Source of the DNA: JBGNFV01 sp049645705 | GTDB taxonomy: Bacteria > Bacteroidota > Bacteroidia > Cytophagales > Cyclobacteriaceae | Direction of reading: 5' to 3' | NCBI GenBank assembly: GCA_049645705.1 | Contig: JBARUK010000088.1 | Coordinates: forward strand, 1-64,000 | Length of the DNA stretch: 64,000 bases | Shown here: positions 43,386 to 52,054 of the stretch, in pieces | How positions within the stretch are numbered: position 1 is the stretch's first letter | Layout of the letters: each line of letters opens with the position of its first letter | Program-made: the position numbers and the translations under genes | Notes under the pieces: generated by a model | Seen by the model: only the letters and a program-made list of their open reading frames with translations | Databases searched by the model: none | What the model was told of the DNA's origin: nothing

Positions 43386-43986
43386 ATGGAAAACTTTTTT
43401 AGCCAATCACTGAATGTATCGCCCGATATGTTCACTTATGTGCTCCTCCCCCTCATGATATTTATGGCGCGGATCTGTGATGTTTCCATATCTACACTCC
43501 GCATCATATTTGTGCTGAATGGCAGGAAGTCGATGGGCCCCGCTCTTCGGCTTTTTCGAGTCGCTCATCTGGCTGCTGGCCATAGGGCAGATATTTCAGC
43601 ACATCAGTAACCCGGTTACTTATATTGCCTATGCAGGTGGCTTCGCTACCGGTACGCTGGTAGGCATGCTGCTGGAAGAGCGCCTGGCCCTGGGCCGGGT
43701 GGTGGTAAGGATCATGACCCAAAAGCCAGCAACAGAACTCATCGAGTACCTGCGCACGCATAACTTTCGCTATAGCAGCCTGGAAGCGGAAAGCGAGGAT
43801 GGAAGGGTGAATGTGCTATTTACGGTAGTGAAGCGGGACCGCCTGCCGGAACTGCTGACTGTACTGCAGACTTACAACCCCAAGGCTTTTTACACCATAG
43901 AAGGCGTAAAGAAGGTGAGTGAAGATGATATCACTATCAACAGCCCCCTCCGCCACCGCTGGAAGCAGGCACTTAAGATACGGTAG
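43386..43986 (+). pseudogene. UPF0316/DUF5698-type membrane protein gene with one-base frameshift
   Basis: Two adjacent frames form one protein. The first starts at ATG 43386 (MENFFSQSLNVSPDMFTYVL, three-helix start, VSISTLRIIFVLNGRKSM). Past GGGCCCC (43535-43541) the family sequence continues in the next frame (APLFGFFESLIWLLAIGQIF, YAGGFATGTLVGMLLEERLA, then a DUF2179-like soluble end). Removing one G or C restores LRIIFVLNGRKSMAPLFGFFES, exactly as the UPF0316 family reads. As written, the protein would end early after about 74 residues. A sequencing or assembly error in the homopolymer is as likely as a real mutation. The family function is unknown. Confidence 0.82.
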
Positions 43987-43987
43987 G

Positions 43988-44911
43988 TCAGAATACATCT
44001 CCGTACCGCTCCCGCATGCCCCGGAGCCCCTGCAGGCCGCCGGTATGGATAGCAAGCAGTCTTTGTCCGCGGGTAAAGCGACCTTTGCCGATCATATCAG
44101 TCAGTCCGAAGAACATTTTGCCTGTGTATACCGGCTCCAGGGGTATATCGTGTGCTAACCGGAACTCCTTAATATAGGCTGCCAGTTCAGGCTTTACTTT
44201 TGCATAACCTCCGAAGTGGTAGTTAGTATCCAGCTCCCAGCTTACGTTCGCATCGACTTCCGCAGCATCCAGCAGACGGTCAATCTCATCTTTGAGAAAA
44301 TCGCCTTTGAGAGATGAAAAGACTATGACATGGGTGTGTTGTCCGGGGGGCGGCCTAAGCCCGCTGATCACTCCCGCTGCAGACCCGCCAGTACCTGCAG
44401 AGATAGTGATGATGTCGAAATGTAGCGGCAGCGACCTGACCATGTCTCTGCTACCCTCCACCGCAAGTGTATTTGTACCGCCTTCCGGCAGCAGGTAAAA
44501 AGGTCCGAATTCATCCTGCAGCCGTACTACCATATCCTGGCTATACTTATGCCGGTAGGCTTCCCTGTCTATATAATAAAGTATCATGCCTGCATCAGAG
44601 GCTGCCTGCAGGGTAGCATTTAGCGGATTATGGGCCTCGCCCCGTATTACGCCTATCGTTTTGAAACCATAATGCCTACCGGCCATAGCCGTGGCATAGA
44701 TATGGTTGCTGAATGCCCCGCCAAAGGTAAGCAGGGTATTATGGCCCTCTTCCCGCGCGGCAGCCAGGTTGAGCTTCAGCTTGTGATATTTGTTGCCCTG
44801 CATCACAGGGTGGTTCAGATCTTCTCTGCTTATGTAAAGGAAAATGCCCCGGTCTTCAGTTTCCGGTATGGTGAGCTGCCGTATCAGGGGGCGGTATTTT
44901 TCCTGGATCAT
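43988..44911 (-). CDS. PLP enzyme, D-cysteine desulfhydrase / ACC deaminase family
   Basis: 307 residues, fold type II PLP enzyme. The cofactor lysine is Lys41 in GNKYHKLKLNL. TFGGAFSNHIYATA holds the Ser/Asn that contact substrate, and ISAGTGGSAAG is the phosphate-binding loop. This combination fits the 1-aminocyclopropane-1-carboxylate deaminase and D-cysteine desulfhydrase group. The two activities cannot be told apart here, and D-cysteine desulfhydrase activity is the commoner finding in bacteria. Its stop is one base from the end of the convergent frameshifted gene. Confidence 0.88.
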   Translation of the reverse strand: MIQEKYRPLIRQLTIPETEDRGIFLYISREDLNHPVMQGNKYHKLKLNLAAAREEGHNTLLTFGGAFSNHIYATAMAGRHYGFKTIGVIRGEAHNPLNATLQAASDAGMILYYIDREAYRHKYSQDMVVRLQDEFGPFYLLPEGGTNTLAVEGSRDMVRSLPLHFDIITISAGTGGSAAGVISGLRPPPGQHTHVIVFSSLKGDFLKDEIDRLLDAAEVDANVSWELDTNYHFGGYAKVKPELAAYIKEFRLAHDIPLEPVYTGKMFFGLTDMIGKGRFTRGQRLLAIHTGGLQGLRGMRERYGDVF

Positions 44912-44981
44912 GGTTATAAAGTTAAAATAGGTAAAAAGTGCCTCCTATCCGATCAGTCATTATTTTCTATATTTGCAGCGT

Positions 44982-46094
44982 ATGGATAAAAATACGGAAG
45001 AAGAAAGCCGCCAGTGGCAACAGCGCCAGGCAGAACAGCAGGAAAATGATGGCAACCTTGCCAATCAGGACGGAGAAGGCGAAGAAAATGATAGTGATGA
45101 GCTGTTTGAGCGGTACCGTATTGTTACCGACCCAAAGCAGACTCTGATACGGCTGGACAAGTTCCTGGTAGACCGTCTGCCTAATGTAACGCGTAATAAA
45201 GTACAGGAGGGCATCCGGAACGACTTTATCCTGGTAAACAACCTATCGACCAAGGCTAACTATAAGGTACGCCCTAACGATGTAATTACCGTATTTCTTC
45301 CCCAGCCTGCGCGGGACACTGTAGTTGTACCGGAAGACCTGCCTCTCAACATTGTGTATGAAGATGATGACCTGCTGGTAGTCAATAAGGCAGCCGGTAT
45401 GGTGGTGCACCCTGCTTACAATAACTGGACAGGCACTCTGGTAAACGGACTCACTTACCACTTTCAAAACCTGCCGGTGATGAAAAATAATGAAGGCAGA
45501 CCCGGCCTGGTACACCGGATAGACAAGGATACGAGTGGCCTGCTGGTGGTGGCTAAGTCGGAGAGAGCTATGGCCGGGCTGGCAGAACAGTTTTTCGACC
45601 ATAGCATCGAGCGGACGTATTATGCACTGGTGTGGGGTGAGCCTAAGCAGGATAAAGGTACTATAGACGTACATCTGGGGCGCAGCCCAAAAGACCGCCG
45701 CATCATTATCGCTTTTCCTGAGGCAGAATACGGTCGGCATGCTATAACCCATTACGAGGTTATCAAAAACTTTCGCTACGTCTCACTTATAAAGTGCAAT
45801 CTGGAAACCGGACGTACACATCAGATCAGGGCTCACATGTCTTACCTTGGTCATCCCCTTTTCAACGATTCTAACTATGGCGGCGATCGCGTCCTGAAAG
45901 GCGAGCAGTTCTCGAAGTACAAGGCCTTTGTGCAGAACTGCTTTACGCTGCTACCCCGCCAGGCACTGCACGCCAAGTCATTGGGCTTTGTACACCCCGG
46001 CACCAAAGAGTGGATGCAGTTCGACGCTGAATTACCCGAAGATTTTCAAAAAGTGATCGAAAAATGGGAGCGTTACGTGTCGTTTGTAGACTGA
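44982..46094 (+). CDS. rluD: RluA-family 23S rRNA pseudouridine synthase
   Basis: Isomerises uridines in 23S rRNA. 370 residues from ATG 44982. An acidic leader of about 40 residues precedes an S4 RNA-binding domain (LIRLDKFLVDRLPNVTRNKV), then the catalytic domain with GMVVHPA, the active-site Asp181 in HRIDKDTSGLLV, and the family sequence ETGRTHQIRAHM. The RluD subtype is likely from the S4 domain and layout. TATATTTG at 44968-44975 is a perfect -7 element only seven bases before the ATG, so the mRNA may be nearly leaderless. The TTG within it is not the start. Confidence 0.92.
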   Translation: MDKNTEEESRQWQQRQAEQQENDGNLANQDGEGEENDSDELFERYRIVTDPKQTLIRLDKFLVDRLPNVTRNKVQEGIRNDFILVNNLSTKANYKVRPNDVITVFLPQPARDTVVVPEDLPLNIVYEDDDLLVVNKAAGMVVHPAYNNWTGTLVNGLTYHFQNLPVMKNNEGRPGLVHRIDKDTSGLLVVAKSERAMAGLAEQFFDHSIERTYYALVWGEPKQDKGTIDVHLGRSPKDRRIIIAFPEAEYGRHAITHYEVIKNFRYVSLIKCNLETGRTHQIRAHMSYLGHPLFNDSNYGGDRVLKGEQFSKYKAFVQNCFTLLPRQALHAKSLGFVHPGTKEWMQFDAELPEDFQKVIEKWERYVSFVD

Positions 46095-46582
46095 TCGATG
46101 TATAACTACCTAACCTTCTAATAATCAATAGAATCGAATTTCCCTATTTGCCCTCACCATCTTACATCCTACTGATTGCTAGTGGTTTGCCCCTATTATT
46201 GTCTGTCAGGCACATTTCAGGTAATGAAAAAGTAAAGGCTTAGTCGAATCTGACCTTTTGGTACATTGTAATTAAGCTATTTGTTATAGCTTTTTTAATA
46301 ATCTGAAAAGCAGCACCTTAGCATTATCAAAAGACAAAAAAATTGAAAATAACGGTTCTAATCAATCGTTATGATAGTTTGAATGATTTGGTTTGGTTGA
46401 GTTAATGTGGCTATTGAAATGCCGGGTCTGTATCAGGCTCGGCATTTTTTATTTAACAACTATAGAATTGTAGAAAACCAATTATTTAAACAAATTTGTT
46501 CTGCATAACGAGTTATTTCACAGAATAATATCTAGCTTTTACCAAGATGAAATCAAATTTTAACCAATATTAAATTCCAAAG
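46095..46582. other. Gene-free stretch upstream of the lipase
   Basis: Nearly 490 AT-rich bases. The only clear element is the plus-strand terminator at 46417-46450, about 320 bases beyond the rluD-like stop and 133 bases before the next gene. The distance leaves open a short untranslated RNA or an attenuated leader in this interval. Confidence 0.5.
46417..46450 (+). terminator. Terminator hairpin far from any upstream gene
   Basis: Fourteen-base arms (46417-46430 and 46434-46447), all paired with two G-T wobbles, three-base loop, and a run of T to 46450. Confidence 0.85.
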
Positions 46583-48460
46583 ATGAAACAACATTTACCA
46601 GCTTTGCGCGGCGTAGTAATGACTATGCTGCTACTAGTGCTTGCAGGCGTTACGGCACTGGCCCAAAAAATTGTTCCCCTCGACGCCCCAACCAAATCCA
46701 CTGACAATGCTATATCGCTCGGTGGTAATGCATATGATCCCGGTACTGTCCTCGTAGGAAGTATACCGGCCAATACTGGTTCCAAACCTGTTATAGTATT
46801 TATCCACGGCTATACAGGTGATGCAAGTACATGGTACGGTGATAATGATATGTATGCCCTGGCTTACAATGCCGGCCACCGTACGGCGTTTGTTACCGTT
46901 CACCCTGACCGCTCTATGTGGGTAAACGGTGATATGTTCTCTCAGCAACTGGACCTTATCACCAACTACTATGGCGTACAAAAAGTAGTGGTAGTGGCAC
47001 ACTCAAAGGGTGGCCTGGATACAGATGCGGCCTTGGTACACTACGGTGGCTACAGCCGGGTAAACCGTGTGATCACATTGGGCTCTCCTCACTGGGGGTC
47101 GCCACTGGCTAACCTGGCACAGAGTGGCTGGGTGTGGTGGCTGTCGGCTGTTTTCGGTCAGGTAAACGAAGCTACCTATGTGATGCAGACAGGGTATATG
47201 GATTACTTCCGCAGTGTAACGGACACTCACCCTAACAACAGCTACACAGACTTCCGTACTGTAGGTGGCTGGGACTATGATGGCTCACTGTGGTTTTCAG
47301 GAGTGTACCTTTCTACTAATGGTGGCTCTGCATCGCGCGGCGGCAACGACGGCGTAGTAAACTACCGCGACAGCAAGCGCCCCGGTGGCAGAGAGCTGTA
47401 CAGCGGATACGGAGACTCACGTACTAAGTACGATCACTTCGACCTGAACCTCGGTTCTAATTTATGGAACACCGTTAGCAGCCAGTTACCTTCTTCACTT
47501 AGCCGTGAAGCAGGAGGAAGTATAACCGCTTCTATGACTAACCCACACAAAATGGTAAGCAGCAACATGCTTGTTATAACCTCAGAAGGCGGCCTGCAGC
47601 GCTTTACTGTACAAGATGCTGCTAACGTAACTGTAGAGATAAGACAGCCAAACACGAGTGCTTCACAGGCTCGTATCGGAGGACCCTCGTCTGCCGCTAT
47701 GAGAAACATACAGATGAACCGCAAGGCTGCCGATAAGGCTGACTTTATGCCTGGTTCAATAACCAGCGCGCGCATAGGCGACCCTGAAAATGGTGAGTAC
47801 TTTATCGATGCGGAAGGTCCTTACCTTGCTATGGTGACTATAGAAGACAATAGCCGCTTTGACTTGCACACCGGCCTTACTGATGATAAGCTGGTATATA
47901 ACACCGGTGAGACGATGCAACTGAAAGTAAATCTGACTGATAATAATGGCAATCCACTCAGCGATGCCGATGTTACTGGTATGATGAGGTATACCGGAAC
48001 TATCGAAGGTCTGGCTGATAACGTAGCGGCTCCCGCTAATGTTACCTTTACCTCGACCGGTACTCCCGGCGAATATGTGTACACCTCAGGCCCCATTGCT
48101 TTGGCAGGCGTATACAATATTTCACTGGATGCCCGCAAGGGTACGTATGCCAGATCACTGGTTCACAGTATTGGAGTAACTGACAGAAAAGCCGCTCCGG
48201 CCAGCCAGGTATCTGCAGAGGCTTTCCCTAATCCGTTCAACGAGCAGGTAAGGGTTCGCTTCGATATGGCGACTGACGGTGATGTTACGTTTATGGTCAG
48301 GGATATTACCGGAAAAGAAGTTTACAGCCAGGAGATGGGCCGTACTTCTAATGGTGCGTTTGAATGGAGACCTTCTGCTAATCAGCCTGAAGGCCTGTAC
48401 TTATATGAGATCCAGTCTGGCAGCCAGACAATAAATGGTAAGATTATACTGAGCAGGTAA
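46583..48460 (+). CDS. Secreted lipase-like alpha/beta hydrolase with T9SS type A tail
   Basis: 625 residues with a signal peptide ending at LAQ. The catalytic domain (about 65-320) shows VIVFIHGYTGDAS, the nucleophile elbow VVAHSKGGLD (Ser141), VITLGSPHWGSPLA and a late YDHFDLN that carries the likely catalytic His. An acidic third member lies in GGNDGVVNY. This matches triacylglycerol-lipase or esterase-like enzymes. A beta-rich middle part (about 340-540) has an Ig-like unit (LVYNTGETMQLKVNLTDNNG). The last 75 residues (EAFPNPFNEQVRVRFDM, EGLYLYEIQSGS, GKIILSR) are a type A sorting domain, so it is exported by type IX secretion. Confidence 0.92.
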   Translation: MKQHLPALRGVVMTMLLLVLAGVTALAQKIVPLDAPTKSTDNAISLGGNAYDPGTVLVGSIPANTGSKPVIVFIHGYTGDASTWYGDNDMYALAYNAGHRTAFVTVHPDRSMWVNGDMFSQQLDLITNYYGVQKVVVVAHSKGGLDTDAALVHYGGYSRVNRVITLGSPHWGSPLANLAQSGWVWWLSAVFGQVNEATYVMQTGYMDYFRSVTDTHPNNSYTDFRTVGGWDYDGSLWFSGVYLSTNGGSASRGGNDGVVNYRDSKRPGGRELYSGYGDSRTKYDHFDLNLGSNLWNTVSSQLPSSLSREAGGSITASMTNPHKMVSSNMLVITSEGGLQRFTVQDAANVTVEIRQPNTSASQARIGGPSSAAMRNIQMNRKAADKADFMPGSITSARIGDPENGEYFIDAEGPYLAMVTIEDNSRFDLHTGLTDDKLVYNTGETMQLKVNLTDNNGNPLSDADVTGMMRYTGTIEGLADNVAAPANVTFTSTGTPGEYVYTSGPIALAGVYNISLDARKGTYARSLVHSIGVTDRKAAPASQVSAEAFPNPFNEQVRVRFDMATDGDVTFMVRDITGKEVYSQEMGRTSNGAFEWRPSANQPEGLYLYEIQSGSQTINGKIILSR

Positions 48461-48486
48461 AAGCCTGACTAGTCAGCTTAGATAAT

Positions 48487-48523
48487 AAAGGGCTTTTCCG
48501 GATTGCGGAAAAGCCCTTTTTAT
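48487..48523 (+). terminator. Terminator of the lipase gene
   Basis: Perfect 14-base arms (48487-48500 and 48506-48519), five-base loop, T run after, 27 bases beyond the stop. Confidence 0.9.
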
Positions 48524-48801
48524 ATTCTGAGCAGCTTTGTTACAATACTATCAGTGCAGCCATTTCTCAAGCAAGAAAGTGACGTTTAGACAACAATTTT
48601 CACAATTTCAACCTAATAAACCTTCTGCCCTCATGTTACATTTTCATGCGGATGTCTGGTTTATCGACCTCTTTATCCGGAATAAAATACAGTTTTAACG
48701 ATAATATACCTGGTTTAATGATTTTAAATAGGGGCGAATCAGAAAAGTCAATGTTATTATCCGAGGGTGATACCGTGTTTCATTGCTTGTAAAAGTTTCC
48801 C

Positions 48802-48831
48802 TTGCCGGGGAGGCGATTTTTGCGACCTTTG
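48802..48831 (+). promoter_or_regulatory. Bacteroidota-type promoter in front of the candidate small RNA
   Basis: TTG at 48802-48804, 19 bases, then GACCTTTG at 48824-48831 (seven of eight matches to TAnnTTTG). The same spacing and a nearly identical -7 occur before leucine dehydrogenase at 56490. Expected start of transcription is near 48838. Confidence 0.6.
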
Positions 48832-48837
48832 AATCAA

Positions 48838-48965
48838 GCAGAACGAAAAAATGGGGTTTAGGTGTTTTCCCCACTTTTTCAACCAGTTATTAGTTATTAG
48901 TTTTATTTTTCTTTTGTAAGATGATCTGTTTTAAGTACCGGGATATGTATTCCGGTACTTTTTTT
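48838..48965 (+). ncRNA. Candidate small RNA of about 125 bases
   Basis: Between the promoter-like element and a strong terminator there is no reading frame of note. Hairpin 1 (48845-48856 with 48869-48880) has 12-base arms with a single mismatch. A U-rich linker follows. Hairpin 2 (48933-48943 with 48950-48960) has 11-base arms and seven T, ending at 48965, so its 3' end overlaps the last codon of the minus-strand gene by two bases. A plus-strand terminator here has no protein gene to serve, since the lipase has its own at 48487. A free-standing small RNA explains it best. No known RNA family was recognised. Confidence 0.55.
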
Positions 48966-50175
48966 ATGCCTTAAGCTTAGTAACAATGTCCGTATGTGAT
49001 TCAAGTGTACGGTGTACGGGGCATTTATCAGCTATTTCCATCAGCTTTTTCTTCTCCTCATCACTTAGGTCCCCCTCCAGTTCTATCTGACGGTTTATCA
49101 CATCTATCCTGCTGCCGGATTTTTCACATGTCGAACAATCATCCGCATGCTTATGCTGGTGCTCTACATGCACCCTTACTTCTCCCAGCTTTATCTTCTT
49201 CCTATCAGCATACATTCTCAGCGTCATACCTGTGCAGGCTCCCAGTGCTGCTGTTAGCAGACCGTAAGGAGTAGGCCCCAGGTCAGTACCTCCTACACTT
49301 TCGGGTTCATCAGTTATAAAGCTGTGGTTTCCATTCTGCACTTCGGTAAGGAAGCTGTCTGCACTGGTGCTGGTTACCGTCTGGCTTTCCGTTTCTATAT
49401 TTTCAGGCGTATGTTTGTCCAGGTAGCGTGTGGCCCATGCTGCCAGTACGTGGCCTGCGTAGCGGCTGTCTTCCTGGTTGCTTAGTAAATGGTCTGCTCC
49501 ATCCAGCGAAACATAGCTTTTAGGATGCATAGCATATTTATAGATCTTCTCTGCATTAGCTATATCCACTATCCTGTCCTGCGGCGAATGCATGATCAGC
49601 AGCGCCTGATCCAGGTTTCGCACCCGCTTGTTCATATCATACTCTTCCAGGTCATCTAAAAACTGCTTTTTTATACTGAAGGGCCTTCCGCCAATGTTTA
49701 TTTCTGCCATACCCTTTTCCATGATCTCACTTTTCCCCTTACCTATCAGGTGGGTCACGTGCTCCGGCTCCGAGGGTGCGCCAATGGTTACTATGGCCTT
49801 CACAGAGGCTATTTTAGAGGCAGCTACCAACACAGCCGCTCCGCCCAGGCTATGACCTATCAGTAGCTGCGGGGCCATATAGTTTTCTTCCAGGTAGGCA
49901 GCCGCAGCCACCAGATCTTCCGTATTGCCGGAGAAGGTAGTATCCTCAAAGTTACCTTCACTGCTCCCCAGTCCGGTAAAGTCAAACCGGAGTACGGCTA
50001 TACTCCGCTGGGTCAGACTCCGAGAAATATTAGTAACTGCCTGCAAATTCTTATTACACGTAAAGCAATGAGCAAATACGGCGTAAGCTTCCGGTTTACC
50101 ATTTACCGGCATTTCAAGCTTACCGCTCAACTCATGTCCGTCTTTGTTTTCAAATGTTAGTCGGATCGTTTTCAT
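48964..50175 (-). CDS. Alpha/beta hydrolase fused to OsmC
   Basis: 403 residues. The first 260 form an alpha/beta hydrolase with VFAHCFTCNKNLQAV, the nucleophile elbow GHSLGG (Ser109), an acid in SPQDRIVD and a final His in GADHLL. The remainder, from about 270, is an OsmC/Ohr-type domain (LGPTPYGLLTAALGACTGMT with a Cys, and DKCPVHRTLES with the second Cys). OsmC proteins reduce organic hydroperoxides through two cysteines. The fusion is known in Bacteroidota and other bacteria. The hydrolase substrate is unknown, but release of a product passed to OsmC is an attractive inference. Confidence 0.92.
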   Translation of the reverse strand: MKTIRLTFENKDGHELSGKLEMPVNGKPEAYAVFAHCFTCNKNLQAVTNISRSLTQRSIAVLRFDFTGLGSSEGNFEDTTFSGNTEDLVAAAAYLEENYMAPQLLIGHSLGGAAVLVAASKIASVKAIVTIGAPSEPEHVTHLIGKGKSEIMEKGMAEINIGGRPFSIKKQFLDDLEEYDMNKRVRNLDQALLIMHSPQDRIVDIANAEKIYKYAMHPKSYVSLDGADHLLSNQEDSRYAGHVLAAWATRYLDKHTPENIETESQTVTSTSADSFLTEVQNGNHSFITDEPESVGGTDLGPTPYGLLTAALGACTGMTLRMYADRKKIKLGEVRVHVEHQHKHADDCSTCEKSGSRIDVINRQIELEGDLSDEEKKKLMEIADKCPVHRTLESHTDIVTKLKA

Positions 50176-50381
50176 TCTTCTATTGTTGAGTTACCAGGCT
50201 GATGGCGAGCCCCTTGAATTTATAAATGTGATAATTTACCGAGGGTTTTAATAACTTTTGTTCAATCTTCTGGTATTTGTGGTAGACCAGTGACATTAGA
50301 ACCCCAAATATTTTTTAGGGCCACATATTTACCGTAATTTCCCGTTTTATTGTCTTAACATTTTTAGGACTAAATTTATTT

Positions 50382-51284
50382 ATGCAGGCAGATCAAATTA
50401 CTCTTGAGCAGCTAAAAGAAATGAACCTCCCTGAGGTAATTATTTACGCTGCTCCCGTGATGTTCGCTTTGGTACTCTTAGAATGGTATATCAGTATTCG
50501 GAAGAAACACAAAACCTACCAGACTAAAGAATTTTTTTCGGCTTCGACTATCGGTTTGGTAAATGTAGGCATCAGTGCACTACTGAAGTTTACCACCTTT
50601 GCCGTTGTATTGTTCTTTTACAATGTATCTCCTTTTCGCATCCCTTTTACCTGGTGGTCATTTCCGCTATGTCTTATAGCTATTGACTTTTTCCGGTATT
50701 GGGCTCACAGGGTAGCACACGAGCAGCGTATGTGGTGGGCCACTCATGTTACTCACCATAGTTCGGAAAACTATAACTTTGCCGTCTCTTTCAGGCTTAG
50801 CTGGACCCAGCATATCAAACTGATCTTTTTCCTCCCCGTAGCACTGATGGGATTTCATCCGGTGGTCTTCTTTATATGCCACCAGATAGAAGTACTGTAC
50901 CAGTTCTGGATACATACTGAGTACATAGGTAAGCTGCATCCGGCCATCGAGTATATATTTACGACTCCAAGCCACCACCGTGTGCACCATGCCCGTAATG
51001 AGAAGTATCTTGATAAAAACTACGGCTCTACCTTTATTATCTGGGACCGGATGTTCGGTACCTTCCAGGAAGAAGAAGAAAGGCCAGAGTATGGTATCAC
51101 CGAGCCTGTAAAGACATTTAACCCTGTTACCCTCGTATTTCATGAGTGGGCGGATATAGCCAAAGACCTGACCCGTGCCCGCAGCGGTAAAGAGGTATGG
51201 AATATTATGTTCGGCCCTCCGGCTGATAAAGTTACATTCCGTAAGAAAGTAGAGGAGAGGAAGAAAATAAAAAAACCTGCCTGA
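50382..51284 (+). CDS. Sterol desaturase / fatty-acid hydroxylase family membrane protein
   Basis: 300 residues with four or so membrane helices and the three histidine clusters of the non-heme diiron family: HRVAH (109-113), HVTHH (122-126) and HHRVHH (198-203), with a further His at 167. These enzymes hydroxylate or desaturate lipid chains in the membrane using oxygen and two iron ions. The substrate cannot be inferred. Its stop codon lies within the terminator shared with the next gene. Confidence 0.92.
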   Translation: MQADQITLEQLKEMNLPEVIIYAAPVMFALVLLEWYISIRKKHKTYQTKEFFSASTIGLVNVGISALLKFTTFAVVLFFYNVSPFRIPFTWWSFPLCLIAIDFFRYWAHRVAHEQRMWWATHVTHHSSENYNFAVSFRLSWTQHIKLIFFLPVALMGFHPVVFFICHQIEVLYQFWIHTEYIGKLHPAIEYIFTTPSHHRVHHARNEKYLDKNYGSTFIIWDRMFGTFQEEEERPEYGITEPVKTFNPVTLVFHEWADIAKDLTRARSGKEVWNIMFGPPADKVTFRKKVEERKKIKKPA

Positions 51285-51300
51285 ATAAACAGGCAGGTTT
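51273..51300 (-). terminator. Terminator of the minus-strand gene at 51325, overlapping a plus-strand stop
   Basis: Perfect 11-base arms (51273-51283 and 51290-51300) with a six-base loop. The T run (seven) is on the minus strand, and the plus strand has only three. It overlaps the last codons of the desaturase-family gene. Confidence 0.8.
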
Positions 51301-51324
51301 AGTGATCATTTTACCGTTCCGGCC

Positions 51325-51756
51325 TTAGGCAGGAACTGCATTTCTTTCCTTGTACCAGTTTTTGGCATCTTCTACAGACTCAAACATCTGGGTGAAGATC
51401 TCAGAGCTGCTGTTTCCGCTTTCGATAGCTGTCGTATAACTTTTTACCGTCATCGCGCCGAATGCACTTGAAGGTACTATAAAAGCCATAGTATCGACGC
51501 CTACTGCTGCTGCTCTTGGATTCCAGTCATTCTCAAGCCATGCGATGTCCTCTTTACCCAGCGCACCCAGTTGACGGCTATCTGCCAGCCATAGAAGCTT
51601 TCCGCATGTTTTAGCTTTTTCAGCCCAATGCTTAAGACCTTCGTCAGCCATTTTTCTGAAGGCTTCACTTCTGATAAAACCTTCTACTGATAAGTGTATA
51701 CATGGTGTCTCAGCATCATAGTATACAGAAATGTTCTTGTCGCTATAAATTTTCAT
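51325..51756 (-). CDS. Hypothetical protein, SpoIIAA/STAS-like fold possible
   Basis: 143 residues, soluble. Strand-helix alternation with ISVYYDAETPCIHLSVEGFI, a helix FRKMADEGLKHWAEK, LLWLADSRQLGAL, then AFIVPSSAFGAMTVKSYTTA and a terminal helix VEDAKNWYKERN. The layout resembles SpoIIAA-like/STAS-type proteins found widely in Bacteroidota, often with stress or regulation genes, but no signature is decisive. It has a terminator on its 3' side. Confidence 0.65.
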   Translation of the reverse strand: MKIYSDKNISVYYDAETPCIHLSVEGFIRSEAFRKMADEGLKHWAEKAKTCGKLLWLADSRQLGALGKEDIAWLENDWNPRAAAVGVDTMAFIVPSSAFGAMTVKSYTTAIESGNSSSEIFTQMFESVEDAKNWYKERNAVPA

Positions 51757-52054
51757 ACTACACTAGTTGAATTTTTCAATGCACGAAATTACCGGGTGCC
51801 CGAATATTTTTCGGTTCAATTGTATTCGATTACTCTTCGGAGTAGGTTAATAATCGAGTAAAGAATTTGAAAACCCTCTAAACGGTTGTTTTTGAATTGA
51901 TTCAGTACTATACCCCAACCTGCCGAAGATTAAATTCGTGTAACTTTATAATAGAATATGACATTTTATCGGTTTCATTCGTCGAAGGAAACACTACTAT
52001 CATCAATCAGGTTATAATAAGCCCTCTATAACCCGAAAATAAGCCTTACCACAC
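51757..52054. other. Divergent intergenic stretch
   Basis: About 300 AT-rich bases between divergent genes. It must hold both promoters, but no match to TTG-N17-23-TAnnTTTG was found by eye. Confidence 0.4.
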
